Below are positions 17,265-25,775 of a stretch of 64,000 nucleotides of DNA, in pieces. Numbering within the stretch: position 1 is the stretch's first letter; every line of letters starts with the position of its first letter. Origin of the DNA: Ornithinimicrobium sediminis (lineage in GTDB: Bacteria; Actinomycetota; Actinomycetes; Actinomycetales; Dermatophilaceae); contig NZ_JAJSDQ010000004.1 of NCBI RefSeq assembly GCF_021272345.1, positions 62,001-126,000 on the forward strand. The letters are read 5' to 3'. The notes beneath the pieces were generated by a model that was given only the letters and a program-made list of their open reading frames with translations, was not told the DNA's origin and ran no database searches. Position numbers and translations under genes: made by a program.

Positions 17265-17957
17265 TCAGGGTGCCTGGAGAGTGAAGAAGAGGAAGCACAC
17301 GAAGGCGGTCCGCTCGCGCGCGTTGGCCGGCAGGAGCTCGGTGGGTGTATCCGGTGACCACGAGGGTTCGCTCACCGCCGCGATGCTGAACCCGGCCTCG
17401 GTGAAGGCGTCGGTCATGGCATGCAGTGGACGGTGCCAGTAGGTCAGGACGGCACTCTCATCCCCGAACTCAAACTCCTCGGAGTACTGCGTGACGGAGA
17501 AGTAGTCCTGGTCCTGGTAGTTGAACAGGTACACGAACGGGTGAGGCACCGAGACGACGAGCCGCCCGCCGGGCCGCAGGACGCGCCGCAGCTCGGTCAG
17601 CGGGGCGGTCCAGTCCTGCAGGTAGTGCAGCGCCAGCGAGCACACGACGACGTCGAAAGTGTCGTCGTCGTAGGGCAGGCGCTCACCCAGGTCGGCAACT
17701 CTCAGGTCCGTCTGCTCACCCAGCCGGTCGCGAGCCAGGGCGACCATGCCAGAGCTCACATCGAAACCGCTCACGAGCGCGCCCCGATCCCGCAGCGCAG
17801 CGGCCAAGGGACCCGAGCCGCAGCCGGCATCCAGAACGCGGTGCCCCTGCACCTCACCCGCCAACTGGACCATTGCCGGTCGCTCGTACCAGGCGTTCAG
17901 CAAGTTCGCCTCGTTCGCGTGGGAGTAAGCCCTCGCAAAGCCGTCGTAGTCAGTCAT
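17265..17957 (-). CDS. class I SAM-dependent methyltransferase
   Basis: This 230-residue Methyltransf_11-type enzyme has motif I VLDAGCGSGPLAAALRD near residue 42, the acidic motif II VSGFDVSSGMV, motif III around RVADLGERLPYDDDTFDVVV and the post-motif RRVLRPGGRLVVSVPHPF. It starts MTDYDGFARAYS at 17957. The closest style is small-molecule methyltransferases of the UbiE/COQ5 group, but the substrate cannot be told. It stands alone on the minus strand between an IS110 element and a coiled-coil gene, as island cargo. No regulatory site was recognised. Confidence 0.88.
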   Translation of the reverse strand: MTDYDGFARAYSHANEANLLNAWYERPAMVQLAGEVQGHRVLDAGCGSGPLAAALRDRGALVSGFDVSSGMVALARDRLGEQTDLRVADLGERLPYDDDTFDVVVCSLALHYLQDWTAPLTELRRVLRPGGRLVVSVPHPFVYLFNYQDQDYFSVTQYSEEFEFGDESAVLTYWHRPLHAMTDAFTEAGFSIAAVSEPSWSPDTPTELLPANARERTAFVCFLFFTLQAP

Positions 17958-18179
17958 GCCGGCAACTCTCCGCCCCGCGAGGTGTCACAGTGGTCAGGCG
18001 TGACCGTACCCCGCGCAGGCGCGCCGAGGGGCCGCGGCGAAACACCCTGTCCTGCCGCCACGGGAGGCCGGAACTACTCGGTGGACGCGCCGGGGCCGGC
18101 GAAGCCGCATGACCTGTCACGCAGCTGTCGGGCGGCCGCCCGAACGGCTTCGGGCGGCTTGCCGTGGCACACCTAGGCC

Positions 18180-18539
18180 TCACCCTTCATGCACGCCGTG
18201 TTCCGCTTCAGCCTCCTTCGTCAGCGCAACACGGTCGTCCTGAGACGTCTCGCGATCCTGCTTAGCGTGCTCCCGGTCGAGACCGGCGTTTCGGCGTTCG
18301 GGCCAGTCGCCGCCATAGCCACGGTCGTCCTGCGGGGCCAGGAACTGTGTCCGATCCAGGTCGCTCTCCCGACTGTCGGCCGCGTCATCGCGGGCGTCGG
18401 CCGTGGCATCGCGCGCGTCAGCGGCGTCCAAGATCGCCTGGGCTGCCCGCATACGGTCGGCAAGCGCAGCCTCCCGCGCCGCCACGGCAGTCTCGCGTCG
18501 TCTCAGGTCAGCCTCACGCTTCGCCCTACCCACAGCCAT
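18180..18539 (-). CDS. charged coiled-coil protein of unknown function
   Basis: This 119-residue protein begins MAVGRAKREADLRRRETAVA and continues as one long helix rich in Ala, Arg, Asp and Glu. Near-heptad repeats occur around residues 39-62 (DAADARDATADARDDAADSR). No membrane segment or enzymatic motif is visible. The ATG at 18539 was chosen because the frame upstream looks non-coding. Similar Ala/Arg/Asp-rich coiled-coil proteins occur in actinobacteria. The function is unknown. Confidence 0.55.
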   Translation of the reverse strand: MAVGRAKREADLRRRETAVAAREAALADRMRAAQAILDAADARDATADARDDAADSRESDLDRTQFLAPQDDRGYGGDWPERRNAGLDREHAKQDRETSQDDRVALTKEAEAEHGVHEG

Positions 18540-18657
18540 GCTTCCAGTGAACCACCAGCAGACGCCCGTGACACGCGGTGGGCCGAGCAGCTGAGGTTGA
18601 CCTCGTTGGGTGGACATCCTGACCGGCCAGGTGCGTCTGGCAGGAGAGGATGCCCTG

Positions 18658-19081
18658 ATGGGTGCCAAGAGAAGAGGTACACCCCGGCGTAGCGTCGTGA
18701 CGCTGCTCATCTGGTGATCGACACCGGTCGCACCATCGCTGAGGTCGCCCATGAGATCGGGGGCGCAGTTGCTGGGTCGGTGGGTCGCAACCGAGCGGGC
18801 CCAGATGGATGACCCGCCGGTGCGCTGGATCTCGACGAGCGGGCCGAGCTCCATGATGGCAGTCTCGGGGTGAACGGGGCACCCAGGATCACCGCGGACC
18901 TGCGTGATGACGGGGAGGTCGTCTCAACCAAGACGGTCGCCAAGCTCATGCACCCCGACGGTCTGCAGGGCATCAGCCCCCGGCCCCGGCGGCCGGTGAC
19001 CACGCTGGCCGACCAGGTTCCGCACACCATCCCCGACCGGGTCGGGCGGGCCTTCGACCGCGGCGCACTGAACGTGGTGGT
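18658..19081 (+). pseudogene. IS3-family transposase remnant (orfA and orfB pieces)
   Basis: OrfA pieces occur in shifting frames: MGAKRRGTPRRS, LVIDTGRTIAEVAHEIGG, then QLLGRWVATERAQMDD. The orfB N-terminal region follows from about 18868: NGAPRITADLRDDGEVVSTK, KTVAKLMHPDGLQGISPRPR and TIPDRVGRAFDRGALNVV. Homology stops at about 19081, before the DDE catalytic domain. At least three frame disruptions and a missing 3' half show it is dead. Confidence 0.8.
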
Positions 19082-19177
19082 GTGGCACCCTCACAGTCCC
19101 ACACCGCCGCGGCGTTCTCACATGGTTTTGGGTGGTCATCCTCGCCCACCCGACACGCTTCGTGCAACCACGGCCTG

Positions 19178-20560
19178 TCATCTGGGCATTTCGTCTTCTT
19201 GATGGTCATTGTTGCGCATGCTCTCAGGAGCGTGTGGTCGCGAAGCTTTGAGATGGTATGTCTCCATGGGGCCTTTCCCCTTCACCTTGGTCGTTCCCCG
19301 GGGCCCGACGTCGAAGTCTTTGCCGAGGGCGGCCGCGACACGCGTGGTGATGTGGATCTCTCCGGGCAGGGCGTGGGACTGCATGCGGCTGGCGGTGTTG
19401 ACGGTGTCACCCCACAGGTCGTAGATGAACTTGCGGCGCCCGATCACCCCTGCCACGACCGGGCCGGTGTCGATCCCTATCCGGACAGCGAGCCACGTCT
19501 CCCCCGTGTCTGCGGCGATGACGGCGATGTCCTCCCTCATTCCCAAGGCCATCCTGGCGATCGACTGGACATGTCGAGGCCCCGCCTCCGGAACCCCGCC
19601 GGCCACCATGTAGGCATCCCCGATGGTCTTGATCTTCTCCACACCCTCGACACCGGCGCGGTGATCAAAGGCGGTGAAGATGCGGTCCAGGAGCGCCACC
19701 AGGTGCTCTGGCGCCATGACGAGTGCCTGCTCAGTGAATCCGACCAGGTCGGCGAAGAGCACGGTGACACTGTCGTGACGTTCGGCAATGACCTCCGTTC
19801 CGTCCTTGAGGCGGGCGGCGATCGGCTCAGGCAGCACGTTCAACAGCAGTTCCTCGGACCGTGCCCGCTCGATCTCGAGAGCGCGGTGCACCTGAGCCCG
19901 CTGCTCCACGAAGTACCCGAGCATCACGTACGCGCTCACGGTGACACCTGCGACGTTGAGGACGAAGAACCCGACGACGACTCCTTGCGGCAGGTTGGCC
20001 GCAGACTGCGAGAGGAGCGGGTCGAGCACCGCCAGCAGCGCCACCTCACCGAGGAACGCCACCAGCCACACCATCGACCGCCGTAGACCAAGAAGAGCGA
20101 GGGCCGCGAGCGGCACGAACAGGGCCCACAACACCATGCCGCTGGAGGCGACGAAGCCACCGAGCGAGGCCTGAAGCAACGCCGGCAGGATCAGCATCAT
20201 GAGTAGCTGGGATGTGCGGAACACGTCGAACCGCCGTGTCCGCGTCAGAACGACCAGCCCGATGACAGTGACGAGCTGGTACAGCGCCGGGATCGCCGCC
20301 GACCTGGCATACCCGAAGGACAGATAGGTACTCACCCAGACCACCGAGAGCAGGGCGATCAGCACGGACGCGACGATGAGGGTGCCCGCGCGGAGTCGCT
20401 CGTCGCGGGAGTCGCCCGGGCGCCCACCGAGGTCCGCCAAGCGGGTGACCAGGCCCACAACCCGCGGTCTCAGCTCCGGTCGCACGGGAGCACCGACGGG
20501 CCGAGAGGTCGACACCCGGTCAAGCCTCTGAGCGAGCACGGTCGCGAAAGGTGCTGGCAC
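19178..20560 (-). CDS. membrane adenylyl cyclase (class III), six-helix type
   Basis: About 460 residues. Six hydrophobic helices (about 60-225) are followed by a short coiled linker (ALEIERARSEELLLNVLP) and a class III cyclase domain. The metal-binding aspartates are in SVTVLFADLVGFT and KIKTIGDAYMVAGG. The adenine-selecting Lys (in IKTIGD) and Asp (in YDLWGD) are present, as are the transition-state Asn and Arg (NTASRM), so ATP to cAMP is predicted. Such proteins work as homodimers. The start at 20560 is a GTG; a later GTG at about residue 16 is possible. It is one of two cyclases in the island. Confidence 0.88.
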   Translation of the reverse strand: MPAPFATVLAQRLDRVSTSRPVGAPVRPELRPRVVGLVTRLADLGGRPGDSRDERLRAGTLIVASVLIALLSVVWVSTYLSFGYARSAAIPALYQLVTVIGLVVLTRTRRFDVFRTSQLLMMLILPALLQASLGGFVASSGMVLWALFVPLAALALLGLRRSMVWLVAFLGEVALLAVLDPLLSQSAANLPQGVVVGFFVLNVAGVTVSAYVMLGYFVEQRAQVHRALEIERARSEELLLNVLPEPIAARLKDGTEVIAERHDSVTVLFADLVGFTEQALVMAPEHLVALLDRIFTAFDHRAGVEGVEKIKTIGDAYMVAGGVPEAGPRHVQSIARMALGMREDIAVIAADTGETWLAVRIGIDTGPVVAGVIGRRKFIYDLWGDTVNTASRMQSHALPGEIHITTRVAAALGKDFDVGPRGTTKVKGKGPMETYHLKASRPHAPESMRNNDHQEDEMPR

Positions 20561-20887
20561 CAGCCGCCGCCGCGCTGGGCCACGTGCCAGCGCTCGTGGT
20601 GGTCCCGGTGGGGCGTCCGGTATGCCGTGGAGGTGAGGACCTCGTCGTCGTGCTCGAGGTCAGTGTGCTGGGCTTGCAGGTAGTTCATGATCCCCGTCGT
20701 GGGCACCGCGGCAGGGAACCTGTCGAATGTGCCGCCCATGTATGACGTCCGCAGTGTGTGAGCAGGTCCTTGAACCGCTGGAGGTGCGGCGCGGCCTTCG
20801 AGCACACCCGCCTGGTGTCTGCCCAGTGGCCCGGCGTGTCAGGTTGGGACGGCCCGACAACACAGGGCCCTGTAGCCCGCTGCAAGC
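20561..20887. other. gap without a confident gene
   Basis: A minus-strand frame at about 20610-20740 gives FDRFPAAVPTTGIMNYLQAQ, which looks protein-like but has no recognisable family, start or ribosome site. It may be a decayed gene. Confidence 0.35.
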
Positions 20888-21118
20888 TCAGAACCCGCTG
20901 CCGTACGGGTAGCGTGACTGCACCCCGGCGATGTGCTGCTCAGTCGGCCCACGCCCTCCCGGGTCGCGTCGGGCGTCGATCCCTGCAAGCGCGTACATCC
21001 CCGCCACCACGGCGAGCCCAAGCAGAAGCAGCAGCGGCAGTGCGCTCGGCCTGGCGAAGATCCACCCGACAAGGGCCAACGCCATCAGCGGGTACACAGA
21101 CTTGACGCGCGCCCTCAC
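20888..21118 (-). CDS. small two-helix membrane protein
   Basis: This 76-residue protein starts VRARVKSVYPLMALALVGWI, has a second helix PLLLLLGLAVVAGMYALAGI and a polar tail ending RYPYGSGF. The GTG at 21118 has GAGGAGG five bases upstream, which decides the start; the longer frame to 21214 is rejected. I recognise no family. Confidence 0.55.
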   Translation of the reverse strand: MRARVKSVYPLMALALVGWIFARPSALPLLLLLGLAVVAGMYALAGIDARRDPGGRGPTEQHIAGVQSRYPYGSGF

Positions 21119-21338
21119 GACGACCTCCTCAACCCCGAGACCTTCCAGCGTAGCCCTCGCACGCCCGCACGCACAGACCTCAGGGACCACGGCGGACCCG
21201 GCAACAGCGTGCACGCTGAGCGACCCCCTTCCACTCCGAGTGCGTCAGGAACACCGTGGCAAGAGGGGGCTCGTGACGACACCATCGCCCGACCATCCCT
21301 TCCCAGGAAGGGGTCCTCGCCATGAGGACCTACGTTGC

Positions 21339-21497
21339 ATGCTGGGCCTACACCAGTGGCGCAAACGGCAGATCGAGGGCAGCCAGTACCTCGCGTGCGG
21401 CCGCTGCGACACGGAGCGCGACACCGTCACCTCCGGCACCCCGCCTGGTGGACTTTGCGCACAACCAACAGCCAGAGCGCCAAGGATCTCTGCGTAG
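21339..21497 (+). CDS. short CxxC protein, possibly truncated
   Basis: The frame gives MLGLHQWRKRQIEGSQYLAC and then GRCDTERDT. It resembles small actinobacterial proteins of the pattern CLLGxHxW...Y..C.RC that bind zinc. The natural start would be a few codons upstream (MRTLRCML-like), but there the ATG at 21322 is in another frame, so a single-base frameshift near 21335 is likely. The tail after residue 30 looks non-coding. Confidence 0.35.
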   Translation: MLGLHQWRKRQIEGSQYLACGRCDTERDTVTSGTPPGGLCAQPTARAPRISA

Positions 21498-21625
21498 CAC
21501 CAAGACGTTCCGCACGTCTTAACATCCTGGCCGAGCTCGACCCCGTTCCGTGAGCGCGAGCGCCCACGCCACCTGGAGGTGGCGATACCGCCGGAAAAGG
21601 TACTGACATCGGCCGTCGAGGGGCC

Positions 21626-21631
21626 TAGTCT
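21626..21631 (+). promoter_or_regulatory. -10 box of a probable leaderless promoter
   Basis: TAGTCT lies 6 nt before the ATG at 21638, without a Shine-Dalgarno sequence. Confidence 0.55.
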
Positions 21632-21637
21632 CGAACT

Positions 21638-23335
21638 ATGGCCGGCATGCCTTGGGCTGAGCGACCGCTGCTGCTCGCGGTCGACGGGGACGCGAGCATC
21701 TTGGGCCAGATCGAGAGCGAGCTCACCCGCGCCTTCGGCAGTGACTTCCGGGTGCGCTGCGAGCTCAGCCCCGCCGATGCGCTCACCACGCTGCGCAGCA
21801 CCCACCAGCGGGGCGAGCCCGTCGCCGTCGTGTTGCTCGACGAGTCGTTCAGCGACGCGGAGCGGGCCGAGATCTTCTCGACCGCCCGCTCGCTCCACCC
21901 CGCTGCCCGCCGTGCCCTGCTGCTGCCCTGGGGCGCCTGGGCGGATAAAAGCTCGGCGGCCAAGGTGCTCCACGCGATGGCGGTCGGCGACGTCGACTAC
22001 TACGTGCTCAGGCCCTGGACGCCGCGCGACGAGCTCTTCCGAAGGGTCGTCGCAGAGTTCATCCAGGACTGGTCGCGCAAGGACCCCGCCAACCTGCGCG
22101 AGGTCGTCGTCGTAGCCGACAAGCACTCCGGGCGCGCCTTCTCCGTCAGCGACCTGCTCAACCGCAACCAGATCCCTTTCGCCTTCCGCGAGCGCGGCTC
22201 CGAGCTCGGGGCGGACGTGCTGGCCCAGACCGGTCACCCCGAAGGCGAGGTCATCGTCTGGATGCCCGCCCTCGGTGGGACCTGCCTGGTCGACCCGACG
22301 GACGTCGAGATCGTGGAGGCATGGGGCTTCCACACCGACCTCGACGACGACTCACGCGAGGTCGACCTCCTCGTCATCGGGGCAGGGCCGGCGGGGCTCG
22401 CCGCTGCTGTATACGGTGCCTCGGAGGGCCTTCGCACGCTCGTGGTGGAGCGAGAGGCGATCGGCGGGCAGGCGGGCACCAGCTCCCTCATCCGCAACTA
22501 CATGGGCTTCTCCCGCGGGTTGAGCGGCGCAGAGCTGGCCCAGCGCGGCTACCAGCAGGCCTGGGTCTTCGGAGCCCAGTTCCTGCTGATGCGCGAGGTC
22601 AGACGCATCGAGACCCTGGGCGAGCAGTTCGTCGTCCATATCCCCGGCGCAGGCGAGGTGACCGCCCGGGCGGTCCTCCTGACCACCGGCGTCTCCTACC
22701 GCAGGCTGGGCGTGCCAACGCTGGAGGCTCTCACCGGCAAGGGCGTCTACTACGGCGCGAGCGTGTCCGCAGCGCACTCCCTCAGCGGCCTCAACGCCGC
22801 AGTGGTCGGCGGTGGCAACTCGGCAGGGCAGGCCGTCCTGCACCTGGCCCGATACTGCAAGGAGGTGCACCTGGTCGTGCGCACCGCCGACCTGCGCGAA
22901 GGCATGTCGGCTTACCTCGTCGACGCGATTGCCGCCGAGCCTGTCATCACCGTCCACCTCGACACCGAGGTGGAAGACGGCCGCGGCGACGGACGTCTCG
23001 AGGTCGTCACCCTGCGCACCCGGACCACCGGCGAGGGCCGCGACATCGAGGTCGACGGCCTGTTCGTGATGATCGGCGCGCAGCCCCGCACGGACTGGCT
23101 GCCTCCCCAGGTGAAGCGGGACCGGTTCGGCTTCCTGCTCGTGGGCGCCGACGTCGCTGACTCCGAGGCTTGGACCGCGTCCCGGGCACCGCTGCCGTAC
23201 GAGACCTCGATCCCTGGACTCTTTGCCGCCGGGGACCTCCGCTCGGGGTCGGTGAAGCGGGTGGCCTCCGCGGTCGGCGAGGGATCCGTGGTGGTCAGCC
23301 AAGTCCACCAGTTCCTGACAACCCCCCATGGGTGA
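21638..23335 (+). CDS. fused response regulator/thioredoxin-reductase-like flavoprotein
   Basis: This 565-residue protein has three parts. Residues about 10-145 are receiver-like (LLLAVDGDAS; VAVVLLDES holds a possible phospho-acceptor; the usual lysine is Arg in YYVLRPWTP). Residues about 150-240 are glutaredoxin-like (REVVVVADKHSGRAFSVSDL). Residues about 245-565 are TrxB-like, with FAD site LLVIGAGPAGLAAAVYGASE, NADPH site AAVVGGGNSAGQAVLHLARY and C-terminal GLFAAGDLRSGSVKRVASAV. The redox CxxC is absent (GVYYGASVSA), as in others of this fused family, so it cannot reduce thioredoxin conventionally. It overlaps the cyclase gene that follows by 8 bases. Its role is unknown. Confidence 0.88.
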   Translation: MAGMPWAERPLLLAVDGDASILGQIESELTRAFGSDFRVRCELSPADALTTLRSTHQRGEPVAVVLLDESFSDAERAEIFSTARSLHPAARRALLLPWGAWADKSSAAKVLHAMAVGDVDYYVLRPWTPRDELFRRVVAEFIQDWSRKDPANLREVVVVADKHSGRAFSVSDLLNRNQIPFAFRERGSELGADVLAQTGHPEGEVIVWMPALGGTCLVDPTDVEIVEAWGFHTDLDDDSREVDLLVIGAGPAGLAAAVYGASEGLRTLVVEREAIGGQAGTSSLIRNYMGFSRGLSGAELAQRGYQQAWVFGAQFLLMREVRRIETLGEQFVVHIPGAGEVTARAVLLTTGVSYRRLGVPTLEALTGKGVYYGASVSAAHSLSGLNAAVVGGGNSAGQAVLHLARYCKEVHLVVRTADLREGMSAYLVDAIAAEPVITVHLDTEVEDGRGDGRLEVVTLRTRTTGEGRDIEVDGLFVMIGAQPRTDWLPPQVKRDRFGFLLVGADVADSEAWTASRAPLPYETSIPGLFAAGDLRSGSVKRVASAVGEGSVVVSQVHQFLTTPHG

Positions 23336-24719
23336 GCCGGGCACGACCGCCTACTCTCCCCTGCGGGCAGCGGGAGCCGCCACCGCGCTCGCCCTGCCCC
23401 TCCTTGGGCTCGTCCTGCTCCTGGCCCGGCCCGAGCTCGACGTGCGTTGGGAGAACCACCCCGCCCACTTCTGGCTCGTGCTCATCACGGCCGCGCTGGC
23501 CGCCGCGCTGGCCTACGCGACCGGGGAGGCGGCGGTGCGCCGGGGCGACGCGAGGGTGCTGCACGTGTCGCTGGCCTTCCTGGCCTCTGCAGGCTTTCTC
23601 GGTCTGCACGCGCTGGCCACTCCCGGGGTGCTGCTCGAGCAGAGCAACGTCGGCTTCGCCGTGGCCACGCCGGTCGGGATCGCCGTCGGCGCCCTCTTCG
23701 CCGCGCGCTCCACGGCCGACCTCTCCGGTGACCGCGCCGTGCGTGAGGTGCGCGTCGCAAAGCAGCTGCGGTTGGCCCTTCTGGTTGCGATGGTGCTCTG
23801 GGCGGCGGTGTCGCTGGCCGAGCTGCCCCCTCTCAACAGACCACCGATCGATGCCGAGGGGCTCCCCTTTGCTCTGGGCGCGGTTGCGGTGCTCCTTTAC
23901 CTCGGCAGCGCCGCCCGCTACCTGCAGCTGTGGCGCCGCCACCGGCCGGTGATGCTGCTCGTCGTGCTCGCTGCGTTCGTGCTGCTCGCCGAGGCGATGG
24001 TCGCCATCACCTTCGCCCGCAACTGGCAGCTCTCCTGGTGGGAGTGGCACGTGCTGCTGCTCGCGGCCTTCGCCCTGGTCGCCTGGGGGGCCCGCTCCTC
24101 CTGGCACGAGGAGCGGTTCGCCGACCTCTACCTGGACGACACGAGCGCGGGCGAGCGCGAGATGAGTGTGCTCTTCGCCGACCTGCAGGGGTTCACGTCC
24201 TGGTCCGACACCCACCGGCCCGAGGAGGTGACACAGATGCTGAGCGCCTACTTCGCTGTGGCGGTCCCCGCCGTCGTCGAGCCACACGGAGGGGACGTCG
24301 ACCGCATCATCGGCGATGCGCTCATGGTCACCTTCAACCGCCGCGGCGACCAGCCCGACCACGCGGCGCGCGCCGCGTGTGCGGCCCTGTCCCTGCAACA
24401 AGCCGTTGAGCCCGTGGCCCGAGCCCACACCGACTGGCCCGTCTTCCGGGTCGGGGTCAACTCGGGGCCGGTCTCCCTGAGCGTGTTGGGCACCGCCGGC
24501 GGTCGCACCCACACGATCGTCGGCGACACGGTCAACACTGCGTCGCGCATCGAAGGCCAGGCTCCACCGGGTGGGGTGGCCATCGGGCCCGGCACAAAGG
24601 ACCTCCTCCCGGACGCGGTGACCGTGCCGCTGGGCCCGCTGTCGCTGAAGGGTAAGAGCGAGCCGGTCCAGGCGCACCTGCTCATCGCGCTTGGCGGCAG
24701 GTCCGACCGGGGTGGCTGA
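23328..24719 (+). CDS. membrane class III nucleotide cyclase, IIIb-like
   Basis: This 463-residue protein has about eight hydrophobic helices in the first 265 residues. The cyclase domain follows: EMSVLFADLQGFTSW and VDRIIGDALMVTF give the metal aspartates and GDTVNTASRI the Asn/Arg pair. The base-selecting pair is unusual: Arg replaces Lys (RIIGD) and Thr replaces Asp (TIVGD). Thr at the second position marks class IIIb, whose members can respond to bicarbonate. cAMP production is likely but not certain. The ATG overlaps the end of the flavoprotein gene, so the two are translationally coupled. Confidence 0.85.
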   Translation: MGEPGTTAYSPLRAAGAATALALPLLGLVLLLARPELDVRWENHPAHFWLVLITAALAAALAYATGEAAVRRGDARVLHVSLAFLASAGFLGLHALATPGVLLEQSNVGFAVATPVGIAVGALFAARSTADLSGDRAVREVRVAKQLRLALLVAMVLWAAVSLAELPPLNRPPIDAEGLPFALGAVAVLLYLGSAARYLQLWRRHRPVMLLVVLAAFVLLAEAMVAITFARNWQLSWWEWHVLLLAAFALVAWGARSSWHEERFADLYLDDTSAGEREMSVLFADLQGFTSWSDTHRPEEVTQMLSAYFAVAVPAVVEPHGGDVDRIIGDALMVTFNRRGDQPDHAARAACAALSLQQAVEPVARAHTDWPVFRVGVNSGPVSLSVLGTAGGRTHTIVGDTVNTASRIEGQAPPGGVAIGPGTKDLLPDAVTVPLGPLSLKGKSEPVQAHLLIALGGRSDRGG

Positions 24720-24929
24720 GCCGCCCCCGGGACCGTCCCCGGCGAGTATGTGAGCCCGCAGGAGCGACACCGACCCGAGCGTTACATAGGGGGCAGCAGG
24801 TGCCTGATGGCCTCGACCTTGATCTCACCGACTGCCTGGCACTGCGTCCCGTGGCGCCTGGCCCACGTCCGGTGACGTCGAGTCAACCCTGTCAGGTCGG
24901 CACTTCTTGTCAGGACTGCGGGGCGGGCC

Positions 24930-25078
24930 GCTCAACACGACTACGCCACGGTGGTAGAGGCTGCCCCGAGACTCTGGGACCTGACCCTCTCCCCACGGGC
25001 GCTGGGCGGGTGGGCCGGGGCAGCGGGAAGCCTTCACCGCCCGATTCCACGAACTCCTGGACTCACCAGCACGCTGAA
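24930..25078 (+). pseudogene. 3' end of an alpha/beta hydrolase, duplicated copy
   Basis: One frame reads QREAFTARFHELLDSPAR followed by a stop, matching the end of the hydrolase at 13143-14027 (QPEAFAARLREVLDSPEG). Weaker similarity reaches back to about 24930. The sequence after the stop also matches 14028-14108. Nothing upstream of this tail is left. The rest of 24720-25090 shows no gene. Confidence 0.7.
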
Positions 25079-25090
25079 AGTGCCGAACGC

Positions 25091-25545
25091 CTATCTGCGT
25101 CGTCTGTGATGCAGCGTGTTGCTCTGGTCGGTGAAGGACATCAGCACGCGGGAGAGTGCGGGCTCGAGCGTCACAAGGTCCTCCTCGTCCATGCGGTTCG
25201 TGTTCAGTGCCCAGGTGAGGCGGTCCAGCACGTCGACCCACTCGCGCGTCGAGCGCGGAGACTGCGGGACGGGCACCGTGACTCTGCGCTCGACGACCGT
25301 CTTCTTCTCGACGACCACCTCGACCGGCCGGTCGACGACGTCCACGGCCGCCAGCCCTGCATCGGCGGCGCGCCGCTGCTCCCAGGCGCGGTGCCGGCAG
25401 GAGCTCGAGCACCACTTCGGCACCGGCCGCGGGTGGGGACGGCGACCTCGGTCCCGCACCATCCGCATCGCACCTTCTGCCCCGCCCTCCGCCGGGCGAT
25501 GGGCCCGTCCCTGCCGCTAGGGACGCTGCTCGAGCTGCCCTCCAT
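25091..25545 (-). pseudogene. CxxC zinc-finger-like protein gene, frameshifted
   Basis: The first part, from the ATG at 25545 (MEGSSSSVPSG), reaches KVRCGWCGTEVAVPTRGR in one frame. The logical continuation, VPKWCSSSCRHRAWEQRRAA followed by an acidic helical C-terminus (VLDRLTWALNTNRMDEEDLV), is in the next frame. Together they make the CxxC...CxxxC layout of actinobacterial proteins with a rearranged zinc-ribbon start. The shift lies at about 25420-25430, in GC-rich sequence. If translated from the ATG at 25468 a partial protein could still form. A homologous C-terminal fragment lies at 14040-14108. Confidence 0.65.
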
Positions 25546-25775
25546 GCGAGCCTCCGATGGCTCGTCACTGCGCTCACTTCGATTGTGCCAACGACATACC
25601 CGGACCGGCGGTGCACGAGGTGTAACGGTTTGGGACCTGGCGGTCCCTGCGCTGGCTGCTGAGAATGGGGGTGTCGTCCGGCGACGTCGGCACACACTGG
25701 TGCGGGAGAGCCCGGCCGAGGTGTATGGCGCGGGGTCCTCGGGTGCCGCTGGATTGTTGCTACGAGCACGTGGGT

